DNA from: QHYU01 sp041493955
Lineage (GTDB): Bacteria; Acidobacteriota; Terriglobia; Acidiferrales; UBA7541
Direction: 5' to 3'
DNA: 8,793 bases
NCBI GenBank assembly: GCA_041493955.1
Contig: JBGPZW010000139.1
Location: 1-8,793 of the forward strand
The position numbers and the translations under genes are program-made. Of the stretch, positions 1 to 8,000 are shown piece after piece. How positions within the stretch are numbered: the stretch's first letter is position 1; each line of letters begins with the position of its first letter. Under the pieces are notes generated by a model. The model had not been told where the DNA came from. It saw nothing but the letters and a program-made list of their open reading frames with translations, and ran no database searches.

Positions 1-2
1 CC

Positions 3-1982
3 AGCCTGAACTTTGGCAATCAGCTCGTCGGCTCCGCCAGTAGCCCGAGCACCATCACACTGACCGATAGTGGAAACGCCGCGCTCAGTATCAGCAGCAT
101 CATCATCACCGGCACGAACGCCGGCGACTTTGCTCTCTCGCCTACGGGCGGCACGCCGTGTTCGTTCGGAGCGAGCAGCCTCGGGGCAGGGAGTAGCTGC
201 ACCTTCAGTGTGACCTTCAGGCCCGGCGCCGCCGGTGCGCGCGCCGGTCGCGTCACGGTCGCCAGCAACGCCGCCAGCAGCCCGGACAACGACGCGCTGT
301 CCGGCACCGGCACCGCCCCCGCTGTCGGGCTCTCCCCATCGCCGGTGGCCTTCGGCAATCAGCCGGTTGGCTCGGCCAGTGGCCCGCGCACGATCACACT
401 GACCAACTCCGGCAGCGCCACGCTGAATATCGGCAGCATCGCCGTGACGGGCACCAACGCCGGGGATTTCGCTCTCTCGCCGGCGGGGAGCGCGCCGTGT
501 TCGTTCGGCGCCAGCAGTCTTGGGGCGGGGAATAGCTGCACGTTCAACATCACGTTCACGCCCGCAAGCGCGGGCAGCCGCGCGGGCAATGTGAGCGTCG
601 CGAGCGGCGCCAGCAGCAGCCCGGACAACGTTCCTCTCTCCGGCACCGGCGTCGCCTCCGCCCCGGCCGTGAACCTTTCTCCTTCGCCGACGGCGTTCGG
701 CAATCAACCAGTTGGCTCGGCCAGCAGCCCGCGCACGATCACATTGACGAACAGCGGCAACGCCACGCTGAACATCGGCAACATCGCCGTCATTGGATCG
801 AACTCCACCGATTTTGCTCTGTCGGCCGCGGGCGCCACGCCGTGTTCGTTCGGAGCGAGCAGCCTCGGAGCGGGAAAGAGTTGCACGTTCAACGTCACGT
901 TCACGCCCGGCGCGGCCGGTGCTCGCGCCGCCAGCATCACAGTCACCACGAATGCCTCGACCAGTCCGGACAACGATGTGCTCTCCGGCACCGGCACGAC
1001 GACCGGCGTGGCACTGTCGCCGTCGCCGGTGGCCTTCGGAAATCAGACCGTGGGCAGCGCCAGCAGCCCGCACACGATCACGCTGACCAATAGCGGCAGC
1101 GCCACGCTGAACATCGCCAGCATCGCAGTTACCGGGGCGAATGCCGCCGAATTTGCGCTCTTGCCCGCAGGCGGCGCGCCGTGTTCGTTCGGAGCGAGCA
1201 GCCTCGTAGCAGGAAATAGTTGCACGATCAGCATCACCTTCACTCCCCGCGCGGCCGGTGTGCGCACGGGAAATGTCACGGTCACTAGCAACGCCACGAG
1301 CAGCCCGGACAACGACGCGCTCTCCGGCACGGGCGCCGCTCCGGCAGGCGTCTCGCTCTCCGTCAACAGCCTGGCGTTTGGCACCCAGCCCGTCGGCTCC
1401 ACGAGCAGCCCGCTCAGCGTCACACTGACGAGCTCCGGTGGGACGCAGCTCAACATCTCCAGCCTGGCGCTGGGCGGCACCAACGCCGGCGACTTCGCCA
1501 AGAGCGACACCTGTGGCGCGAGCGTGGCCTCCGGCGGGAGTTGCACCATCCAGGCCGCCTTCACGCCCACCGCGGCAGGCGCGCGCTCGGCCGTCATCAC
1601 CATCACCGATGACGCCGCCGGCAGCCCGCGGACCGTCACGCTTTCCGGCACGGGCGCTTCTTCTATTCTCAAATTCTCCACGACCAGCGTCTCGTTCGGC
1701 AGCCAGAACGTCGGCACAAACTCGGCCGTTTCTTCGATCACTTTGACCAATTCGGGCAATGGCCCGCTGACCATCAGCAGCATCTCCATCGCCGGCTCGA
1801 GCAGCGCCGACTTCAGCGCCACTTCCGCCTGCCCCGTTGTTCCGGCGACGCTGGCAGCCAGCGCGAGTTGTTCGGTCGCGGTGATCTTCAAGCCCATCGC
1901 TACTGGCGCGCGAAACGCCGCTGTGAAGGTCGTCGATGACGCCCAAGGCAGCCCGCATTCGTTCAGCGTTTCCGGCGTCGGC
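3..1982 (+). repeat. Six tandem choice-of-anchor D repeat units within the CDS
   Basis: Units start at about 3 (partial), 324, 669, 1008, 1350 and 1665, and the last ends at 1982. Periods are 345, 339, 342 and 315 bases. Units 1-4 are close copies at DNA and protein level. Units 5 and 6 are more diverged and replace CSFGASSLGAG with other spacers between the two cysteines. Every unit keeps a pair of cysteines; for example, codons 498-500 and 537-539 in unit 2 are 13 residues apart. The array probably continues left of the window. Confidence 0.9.
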
Positions 1983-2636
1983 GTGGACTTTGCTCCGGTT
2001 CCTTCCGGTCCGGCCAGCGCGACACTGACGCCGGGCCAGTCCGCGGTCTTCAACATCAACCTCGGCACGCAGGGCGGCCCGCTGGCCGCTGCGGTCACAT
2101 TCGCCTGCTCGAATCTGCCGGCCAGCGTCTCCTGTTCGTTCAATCCGGCGTCCATCCCCGCGGGCAGCACCACCGGCAGCACGACGCTGACCATCTCCAC
2201 GACCGCGCCGCGGGCCGCGCTGGGGCAACTCAATCCGCCGGAGAGACTTCCGCAGGGCCCGTTCGCGCCGGGCGGGTTCCCCTCTGCTTCGTATCTGCTA
2301 CTCTTCGCGTTGATTGCGCTGGGCGCGAGGCGATTCGGGCGCCGGTCAGCAGTGGATCTGCGCGGAGCGGGGGCGCTCGTGGCGCTCGTGCTGGTCTTCG
2401 CGATCTTTCAGACGGGCTGCGCCGGCATCACCGGCGGCGCGACGGGCCCAGCAGTTGGAGGCACGCCGCCCGGCACCTCCACGATCGTCGTCACAGCCAC
2501 TTCCGGCGGTGTCTCGCACTCCATCACCATCACGCTGACCGTGAACACCGGCATCCCGGTCGGCGGCGGGACAGTCGGAACGGGCGGCACCGGCGGGACG
2601 CCCCCGAACGAAAAAGGCAGACCCGTGAACCGCTAG
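3..2636 (+). CDS. Choice-of-anchor D repeat protein with C-terminal membrane hairpin, 5'-truncated
   Basis: The frame is open from base 3 with no stop, so the true start and any signal peptide lie left of the window; the GTG at 210 is internal to a repeat. There are 877 visible residues, numbered from base 3. Residues 1-660 hold six beta-rich units of about 105-115 residues, each with the pattern FGNQPVGSxSSP, ITLTNSGxxxLNI, GxNAxDFA, C(S)FGASSLxAGxSC, FTPxAAGxR, SPDNxxLSGTG. This matches choice-of-anchor D (ASH-like, MSP-type) domains of large bacterial surface proteins. A different Ig-like domain follows (about 661-736). Then comes a hairpin of two hydrophobic helices (about 764-776 and 789-805) joined by an Arg-rich loop, a beta segment (about 820-847) and a Gly/Thr-rich end. 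The inferred role is an anchored surface or periplasmic scaffold or adhesion protein; no catalytic motif is visible. It is convergent with the VWFA gene. Family assignment is firm, function is not. Confidence 0.88.
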   Translation, partial: SLNFGNQLVGSASSPSTITLTDSGNAALSISSIIITGTNAGDFALSPTGGTPCSFGASSLGAGSSCTFSVTFRPGAAGARAGRVTVASNAASSPDNDALSGTGTAPAVGLSPSPVAFGNQPVGSASGPRTITLTNSGSATLNIGSIAVTGTNAGDFALSPAGSAPCSFGASSLGAGNSCTFNITFTPASAGSRAGNVSVASGASSSPDNVPLSGTGVASAPAVNLSPSPTAFGNQPVGSASSPRTITLTNSGNATLNIGNIAVIGSNSTDFALSAAGATPCSFGASSLGAGKSCTFNVTFTPGAAGARAASITVTTNASTSPDNDVLSGTGTTTGVALSPSPVAFGNQTVGSASSPHTITLTNSGSATLNIASIAVTGANAAEFALLPAGGAPCSFGASSLVAGNSCTISITFTPRAAGVRTGNVTVTSNATSSPDNDALSGTGAAPAGVSLSVNSLAFGTQPVGSTSSPLSVTLTSSGGTQLNISSLALGGTNAGDFAKSDTCGASVASGGSCTIQAAFTPTAAGARSAVITITDDAAGSPRTVTLSGTGASSILKFSTTSVSFGSQNVGTNSAVSSITLTNSGNGPLTISSISIAGSSSADFSATSACPVVPATLAASASCSVAVIFKPIATGARNAAVKVVDDAQGSPHSFSVSGVGVDFAPVPSGPASATLTPGQSAVFNINLGTQGGPLAAAVTFACSNLPASVSCSFNPASIPAGSTTGSTTLTISTTAPRAALGQLNPPERLPQGPFAPGGFPSASYLLLFALIALGARRFGRRSAVDLRGAGALVALVLVFAIFQTGCAGITGGATGPAVGGTPPGTSTIVVTATSGGVSHSITITLTVNTGIPVGGGTVGTGGTGGTPPNEKGRPVNR
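1983..2210 (+). other. Ig-like/BACON-type beta domain inside the repeat protein
   Basis: After the last choice-of-anchor D unit the repeat signature is lost. The new pattern is SATLTPGQSAVFNI, FACSNLPASVSCSFNPASI and TTLTIST. This resembles the Ig-like modules with 'SCSxLPxGxSCSFxPAS' found at the ends of many acidobacterial surface proteins. Two cysteines lie within the motif. The assignment is by pattern only; Ig-like and NEW3-type folds cannot be told apart by eye. Confidence 0.6.
2292..2420 (+). other. Two-helix membrane hairpin with Arg-rich loop and lipobox-like end
   Basis: The first hydrophobic helix is YLLLFALIALGA, followed by RRFGRR. About a dozen polar residues later comes the second helix ALVALVLVFAIFQTGC. 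The Arg-rich loop between them fits the positive-inside rule: the loop would be cytoplasmic, with both flanking beta regions outside the cytoplasmic membrane. The second helix ends in QTGC (Cys codon 2418-2420). This resembles a degenerate lipobox but lacks the usual Leu/Val/Ile at -3. The anchor is well supported; any processing is inference. Confidence 0.65.
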
Positions 2637-2675
2637 TGGTAGCGTGTCCGGACGTCCTTGTACCGCCGCCGCTTT

Positions 2676-2692
2676 GCGAGGTCAAACCTCGC
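2676..2692. repeat. Perfect 7-bp inverted repeat with 3-nt loop
   Basis: GCGAGGT and ACCTCGC flank the loop CAA. The palindromic GGCAAGTTGCC follows directly. Together with the 'CCGGCAAGTTGCCCGCG-TTACAGG' style sequence to about 2715 it resembles the 'GCCGGCAAGATGCCGGCGCTACA' type of dispersed intergenic repeat that I associate with acidobacterial and related genomes. That resemblance is from memory and untested. Confidence 0.5.
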
Positions 2693-2719
2693 CGGCAAGT
2701 TGCCCGCGTTACAGGACGC

Positions 2720-2760
2720 TGTCATTCTGAGCCCCGGCCCCGCCGGGGCGAGTAATCCCT
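2720..2760 (+). repeat. Dispersed 'GTCATTCTGAG...AATCC' intergenic repeat with GC hairpin
   Basis: TGTCATTCTGAG at 2720-2731 and GAGTAATCCCT at 2750-2760 match the two ends of a short dispersed element common in environmental genomes, in which the ends flank a 'GCGAAGCGA'-type centre. Here the centre is a perfect hairpin: GCCCCGG (2731-2737), loop CCCCG, then CCGGGGC (2743-2749). The ends are recognised from general knowledge. The copy number in this genome cannot be seen from one window. Confidence 0.55.
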
Positions 2761-2795
2761 CCGGCTGTGCTTCCACAAGATGGAGAGCGGATTTT

Positions 2796-5033
2796 TTATT
2801 GGCCGGGCTTTGTAGGCGGGGTCGCCGCTGCCGGTGGCTGCCGCAACGCAAAGTAGCTCCGCGCGAACGCGGCCTGCTCGCCTCCGGCTTCCACCACCAC
2901 CGCCTGCACGGTGTAGCGCCCGGGTCCGAGTTTTTCGAGCGGCAGGCTGATGCGGAACGCCGCCGCGCGAAGCTTCGCGTCGGTTCCGGCGGGTTCGACC
3001 AGCGGGGTGGCGTTGACCCGCTCGCCGTTGCGGAAGAAGACCAGGCCGGCGCGCAGGTTGGCGCCGTCGGATTTCGCCGGCAGGTACGCCTGGAAGAACA
3101 CGTAGAGCATCTGTTGCGTGGTGAAAACGCGGGTGACGCTGGGAATAATGCGCTCGCCGCCCATCTCCAGCGGTGAAGCCTTCATCTTCGCGTCGGCCGC
3201 CAGGGCTCTTTTCTCGACTTCTTTTCCCATCTCGGATGGCTTGCGTACGGTTTCGAGTTGGCTCGAGAGCAGCACCGAGCTCAATTCCAGCCGCTCGGGC
3301 TGCGCCGCTGGCGCCAGCAGGAGTTCCTGCTCGAAGCTGCCGATGCGCCCAGTCTCATTTTCGCGGGCAAGGAATTTCAGCCGATAGCGCCCGGGCCCGA
3401 GGATCAGCCCGCCCTGATAGACCAGCGCGCGCTGTTGCACTTGCTGGAAGCGTTCAGCGCCGAGCTTGACCTTGATCGTATCGCGCAGCGCCCCGGCCAC
3501 ACGCCCCGACGTTTCTTCGCGCACCTCGGCGGCAAAATCGAACTCCGCCTCGCGCCGGCCGCGCTTCGCGGCCCACTGCAGCGCGCTCGAAGCCAGCTTG
3601 GCGGCAATGGGCACGAAGATTTCGTCCTTGCCCACCCGGAAGTGAGCGGTTTCGAGCGCGATGGGCAGCTCCACGCGCGGGGCTTCGGCACGCATGGCTT
3701 CTTCGAGCTGGCGCTCACGGTCCTCGGTGGTGAACAGCCCGTAGTTCTTCGGCGCGTAGTAGCCTTCGCGGTAGCGGATGCCCACGCCCGGGGCATCGAC
3801 ACGCACCTTGACGCGTCGCCAGCGCCCGTCGGGCTTCGCGTTCGCGCTGTAATAGCCCAGTAGATAGTAGCCCGCCGCGTCGGCCTGCACCTTCTGGAAC
3901 ACCTCGCGGAAGTCGCCCGTGTCGAAGAACGTGCGGCCGCCGGTATCGCTCGCGAGCGTGGCCAGCGTCTCGCGCGAATCCTGCCGCGACTGTACCTGAC
4001 GGAACACGGCCGCGCCGGAAAACATCGCCGTGCCCGCCGCCGCGCCCGCGCTGGGATCGCCGCCCGGGATCGTCGCCAGCAGCCCGCGCGAATCTACGGT
4101 GTAGTAGGACACGTTGGCGCGGTTGGCCGCGTCGGTGGCGGCGCGCAACTGCGAGCGGTTTTCCTCGCCCGTCTGCGTAATCCCGCTGGTGAAGTGAATC
4201 ACTGATTTCTTCCCCGGGATGTCGCGCAGCAGATTGGCCAGGGCTTCCACCGCGGCGAGCTTGCGGTCGGTATTGAAAATGTTGAACTCGGTTTCGTCGG
4301 CGCTGAAGGCCGCCCCGGTGTCCTCGCTGACCGCTTCCTCGCCTGCGGCCGGGGCCGCGTCGGCCATCCCGGCGAGCTGCGATTCCTTCCCCGGTATCAG
4401 CCGCGCCACGGCGCGCTCCAGCAGGGCGCGGTTGTTGGTGAAGTTGGCGAGGACCTTGAACTGGTTGCCGAACGCCACCACCGCCACCAAATCGGCCGGC
4501 GTCATCTGCTCGTGGAGGAAGCGCTGGGCTGCGTCGGTGGCGCGCAGCAGCTCGGGTGGCTCGAGGGAGGTCATATCGAAGAACAGCACGATCAGGCGGC
4601 GGTCGCGCACCGCGGCGCGCACGCGCTCCGGGGCGGCCACCGCGCCGAGCGTCACCACGACTGGCGTGGAGTCTTCAGCCGCAGCGGTTTCAATCGCCTC
4701 GATGTCGTAATAATCGAAGGTGGCAACCTTCTGAACTTTGTCGTCTTCGAGGACCCTGAACCGCTCGGGCTTCAAGCCCTTCACCGGTTTGCCCGTGCGG
4801 TCGGTCACCTGCACGTCAATCAGCACCAGGTCCGTGACCGTGCGGATGGTTCCCCCATCCTGACCCTTCCCCGGTCGCGGCGACGGCGTTTGACCTCGGC
4901 TGACCGGCGGGGCGGGCTCCTGCCGCGGATTGACCGGCGGCGCATTTTGCTGCGAGGTCGCCGGCGCGCCGAGCAGCACGCACAGCGCCAGCGCCGCCTG
5001 CATCTGCCGCGCGAGTTTTCTCCGGAGCGCCAT
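2796..5033 (-). CDS. Secreted VWFA-related acidobacterial domain protein
   Basis: The start is the ATG at 5033-5031 (MALRRKLARQ), which overlaps the receptor stop by one base. The in-frame ATG at 5510 would lie deep inside the receptor gene and is rejected. The protein has 745 residues. Residues 1-27 look like a signal peptide (basic start, AALALCVLLGAPATS) and 31-60 are Pro-rich. Residues 67-107 (TDLVLIDVQVTDRTGKPV, then RFRVLEDDKVQKVATFD) are the conserved N-terminal part of the TIGR03436-type family. A VWA fold spans about 146-395, with FFDMTS (D153), ADLVAVVAFG and KKSVIHFTSG. It ends with GYYLLGYYS and YREGYYAPK, typical of the family. There is an acidic insert at about 218-250. Residues 463-731 hold two related beta segments ending in LGPGRY. 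The likely role is metal-assisted or structural protein binding in the periplasm or outside; the partner is unknown. Family call is strong. Confidence 0.92.
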   Translation of the reverse strand: MALRRKLARQMQAALALCVLLGAPATSQQNAPPVNPRQEPAPPVSRGQTPSPRPGKGQDGGTIRTVTDLVLIDVQVTDRTGKPVKGLKPERFRVLEDDKVQKVATFDYYDIEAIETAAAEDSTPVVVTLGAVAAPERVRAAVRDRRLIVLFFDMTSLEPPELLRATDAAQRFLHEQMTPADLVAVVAFGNQFKVLANFTNNRALLERAVARLIPGKESQLAGMADAAPAAGEEAVSEDTGAAFSADETEFNIFNTDRKLAAVEALANLLRDIPGKKSVIHFTSGITQTGEENRSQLRAATDAANRANVSYYTVDSRGLLATIPGGDPSAGAAAGTAMFSGAAVFRQVQSRQDSRETLATLASDTGGRTFFDTGDFREVFQKVQADAAGYYLLGYYSANAKPDGRWRRVKVRVDAPGVGIRYREGYYAPKNYGLFTTEDRERQLEEAMRAEAPRVELPIALETAHFRVGKDEIFVPIAAKLASSALQWAAKRGRREAEFDFAAEVREETSGRVAGALRDTIKVKLGAERFQQVQQRALVYQGGLILGPGRYRLKFLARENETGRIGSFEQELLLAPAAQPERLELSSVLLSSQLETVRKPSEMGKEVEKRALAADAKMKASPLEMGGERIIPSVTRVFTTQQMLYVFFQAYLPAKSDGANLRAGLVFFRNGERVNATPLVEPAGTDAKLRAAAFRISLPLEKLGPGRYTVQAVVVEAGGEQAAFARSYFALRQPPAAATPPTKPGQ

Positions 5034-5035
5034 CA
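5031..5035 (-). promoter_or_regulatory. TGATG stop/start overlap: translational coupling site
   Basis: On the - strand the receptor stop TGA (5035-5033) and the VWFA start ATG (5033-5031) share one base. Only a weak GGA-containing stretch lies upstream (GCGGATG within the last receptor codons), so reinitiation by ribosomes finishing the receptor is the likely way the second gene is translated. This indicates one transcript with the receptor first. Confidence 0.85.
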
Positions 5036-8000
5036 GAAGTTCATCCGCAGCACAAAATCCATGGTGCGCATCGCTCGCGCCCCCAGCACGCGGCCGTAGG
5101 TGGCGGAGTTCACCACCGTGGAAAGCCCGGTGAAATTCGGCGTGTTGGTCAGGTTCGAGACTTCCCAGCGCAGGTCCAGGCGCCGCTGTTTGTCTCTGCC
5201 GAAGCTCATGCGCCTCGCCACCGAAAAGTTGAAGGTAAACAGGCCCGGGCCGGGGATGGTGTTGCGCCCGGCGTCGCCGAAGCGGCCGGACGGAGGCAGC
5301 GCGAAGGCGGCGGTATTGAAGAAGTGCAACGGGTCGCGCTGGCCGGCGGGCAGCGAGGGGTTTCCGACCTGGTCGGCGCGGGTCGAAAAGCCCGCGCCCA
5401 CTCCGCCGTTGTCCACCGTGCCGCCCAGCACGCGCGCGGTGAAGGGCGTGCCGGTCTGCAGGGTCGTGTTGCCCGAAAGCGTCCAGTTGCCGAAGGCCGC
5501 GGCCTGCCAACCCTTGTGCGCCCAGCGCTTGCGCTCGCCGAATGGCAGCTCATAGGCGTAGTTGGCGCGGAGCTGGTGGCGGATGTCGAACGACGAAAGC
5601 CCGCGCTCGAGCGCGAAGTTGTTGTCGTTCTGCGCCACCACCGGCGCGCCGCCGCCGATCGAGCTGGCATTGTCGATCGATTTCCCATAGGTGTAGAGGC
5701 CCTGCAGCATCAACCCCTTGGTGAAGCGGCGCTGCACGCGCAACTGCAGGGCGTTGTAGCTGGACGACCCCCCGAAGGTGTCGTAGGTGAAGCCCAGGGC
5801 GTTCGAGATCTGGCGGTCGAGCGGACTGCCAGCGGACGCACGGTTCGGCGCGCGGAGCAGGTCGAGGTGCGTGCCCTGCGTGCCCGTGTAGGTGACCTCG
5901 GTGGTCAGGTTCTGCGCGAGTTGCGTCTCGATCGTGAAGTTCCAGATCTGCGCGTAGCCCATCCTGTAGTTCGGGTCCACCGCGACGGTGTTCCGCACCG
6001 TGCTCGGCGGCGCGAACGGGAAACCGTTCTCGAGCGTCAGGAGCTGCGTCGAGCTGCTCAGCCGCGTTTGCGCGGTGGCGAAGGGTGGCTGGTTGGCCAT
6101 GGACGCCGCGAGCTGGTTGTAGATCGAGGTGTTGTAGAACATGCCGTAGCCCGCCCGCACGGTCACCGGATGCTTCTGCGTCCACGCGCCCAGCTTCGGC
6201 TTCCAAGCAAGGCCCGCGCGCGGCGACCAGTTGTTGTAATCCCCGCGCACCAGCGAGCTCGGCAGCGGCCCGCTGAACGGCGCGGGCTGTCCCGGCGTCA
6301 CCGTCGCCACGGCGGTGAAGTCCGCGTTCACGTCCAGGTTGGCGATATGGCCGTAGAGTTCCACCGGCGGCGTCACCGCCTCGTAGCGCAGGCCGTAGTT
6401 CAGCGTGAAGCGCGGATGGATGCGCCAGTCGTCCTGGAAATAGGCGACGAAGCCCCAGCTGCGGAAATAGGTGCTCGAGCTGCCGAAGCGCTCGGTGGTG
6501 GACTGCGGCAGCCCCAGCAGAAAATCGGCAAAGTCGAAACCCGTGAACAGGCCGGTAAAGTTAAACGCCCCGCGCGGCACGGGGTCGGAAAGCGTGTTGA
6601 CCTGCATCCGGCGGATCTCGCCGCCGGCGCGCAGGGTGTGCTTCGGCAGCGAGTACGAGATGTTGTCGAGGAAGCGCAGCGTCTGGTTCCGCCGCAGCGC
6701 GGGCACCGGGTCGTTGAGATCGCTGAAATTGGTTAGGCTCACCTGCGGCACGCCGAAGTTCATCGGGTCGGCGGAAACGCCGGTGATGCCGAGCTGGGCG
6801 GCGATGTTCTGATTGAAAGCAAATTGATTTAGCGTGTTGATGCGGTTGCGGCTCCAGAAGACGCGCGCGTCGTGGATGAAGCGCTTGGTCCAGTTCTGCG
6901 TCAGCCCGAGCATGACGTTCTGCCCGCGCGAGCTGGTGTTGTTCTCCAGGTCGGGAAAACTCTGGAAGGCGTGCGTGTGCGTCGCGCTGAAGTTGTAGGT
7001 GGCCTGAAAGTTGAGTTTGGGCGAGATCGTGTGGATCACGCGCACGTTAAAGGCGTCGGTAGCCGTGGGCACGCGCGTCTGCAGATGGAAATTCTGCACC
7101 AGGCCCGGCAGGTTGGGAAGCGGGATGAATTTGAGCAGTCCCAGCGCGGCCGGGTCGAGCCGGCTCGCGGGAATCAGGATGCCCAGGCGCGCGGTGAAGT
7201 CGCCGCTGCGCTCGGCGGGCAGCGGCACGGTGGCAAAGGTGTCCACCGGGTCGCGCGTGCGCGCCCCGTTGTAGTTCACGAAGAAAAACGTCCTCTCGCG
7301 CCCGTCATAGACGTGCGGGATGCGCAGCGGCCCGCCGATGCTGCCGCCGAAGCGCTCGCGCCAGGTGGAGATCTTCGCCGGGTTGGTCTCCGTCAGCGAG
7401 TAGGGGCGCGCGTCGAGCGCCGAGTTGCCGTAGCGCTCATAAAAACTCACCCGGATGCGGTTCACCTGCTGCCGCAGCGCGCGCTGCACGCCCCACAGCC
7501 CCTCCACGCCTTCGCCAAAGCCGGCGCGCTGCCCGCCCTGCTGCTGGGCCTGCCCGCCCCGCTGGCCTTGTTGTCCCTGCTGCCCCTGGCCGCTGCGGCC
7601 GCCCTGGCGTGGCGGCTGGCCTGGCCCGCCCAGCATCTGGATGTTGAAACCCCCCGCAGCGCCTTCGGCTCCGGGTTGCCCAGGAAAACCGCCGGGCTGG
7701 CCAGGCGCGCCGCCGAACCCTTGGAAACCTCCGAGCGGGGGCATTCCACCGAAGGCACCGAAGCCAAACTCGCTGCCCGCCGTTGCGCCGCGGCCCACCG
7801 TGCCGTTGATCAGGAACGCATCCGATGAAGACGCCTCACCCAGTGGCCCGCTGTCCGGAGCGCCATTGGTCTCCGGCCCGGCTCCGTTGGTCTGCCCGGC
7901 AAGGTCCACCTGCTGGAATCCGCCCTGCCGCATCCGCTGGCGGATCATGTCTGCGATGTTGGGCGGCAACTGTTGCCCGGGTTTTCTTTCGCCGGGGGAC

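Larger units (their letters stand above)
2637..2795. other. Convergent intergenic spacer made of hairpin-forming repeats
   Basis: The spacer separates the stops of the repeat-protein gene and the VWFA gene. It holds an 8-bp palindrome GTCCGGAC (2646-2653), a perfect 7-bp hairpin (2676-2692), an interrupted palindrome GGCAAGTTGCC (2694-2704), a perfect 7-bp GC hairpin (2731-2749) and a T6 run (2792-2797). A classical intrinsic terminator is not convincing in either direction. On the + strand the T6 run follows only a weak stem (TTCCA/TGGAG around 2771-2786). On the - strand no T-run follows the GC hairpin. Short reading frames here are translations of the repeats and are not annotated as genes. 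Confidence 0.6.

Noticed and set aside
3..1982. A CRISPR-like or non-coding satellite explanation for the repeat array
   Set aside because: Periods are multiples of three, the frame is continuous, and units encode a known beta-domain pattern, so this is a protein-coding repeat.
1043..2233. A 396-codon open frame on the - strand opposite the repeat protein
   Set aside because: It mirrors the repeat period of the + strand gene, has no family signature, and is explained by GC-rich codon use leaving the opposite strand free of stops.
2766..2797. A possible intrinsic terminator before the T6 run
   Set aside because: The upstream stem is about five pairs including a wobble, and several unpaired bases separate it from the T-run.
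2633..2851. A 72-codon - strand frame across the intergenic spacer
   Set aside because: Its peptide (for example LLAPAGPGLRMTASC) is a translation of the dispersed repeats, and it overlaps the end of the VWFA gene.
2658..3176. A 172-codon + strand frame starting in the spacer
   Set aside because: It begins in repeat sequence (AGKLPALQDAVILS) and runs antisense into the VWFA gene with no family signature.
5034..5510. A 159-codon N-terminal extension of the VWFA protein, from an ATG at 5510
   Set aside because: It would overlap the end of the receptor gene in another frame, and the signal peptide only begins at the ATG at 5033.
5324..6736. A 470-codon open frame on the + strand opposite the receptor
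   Set aside because: It is rich in Arg, His, Val and Gly without any recognisable domain, and the opposite frame encodes clear receptor barrel motifs throughout.
6872..7828. A 318-codon open frame on the + strand, including a hydrophobic Leu/Ala run
   Set aside because: The Leu/Ala run is the reverse complement of the receptor's Gly/Gln-rich tract, so it is a compositional shadow and not a membrane protein.
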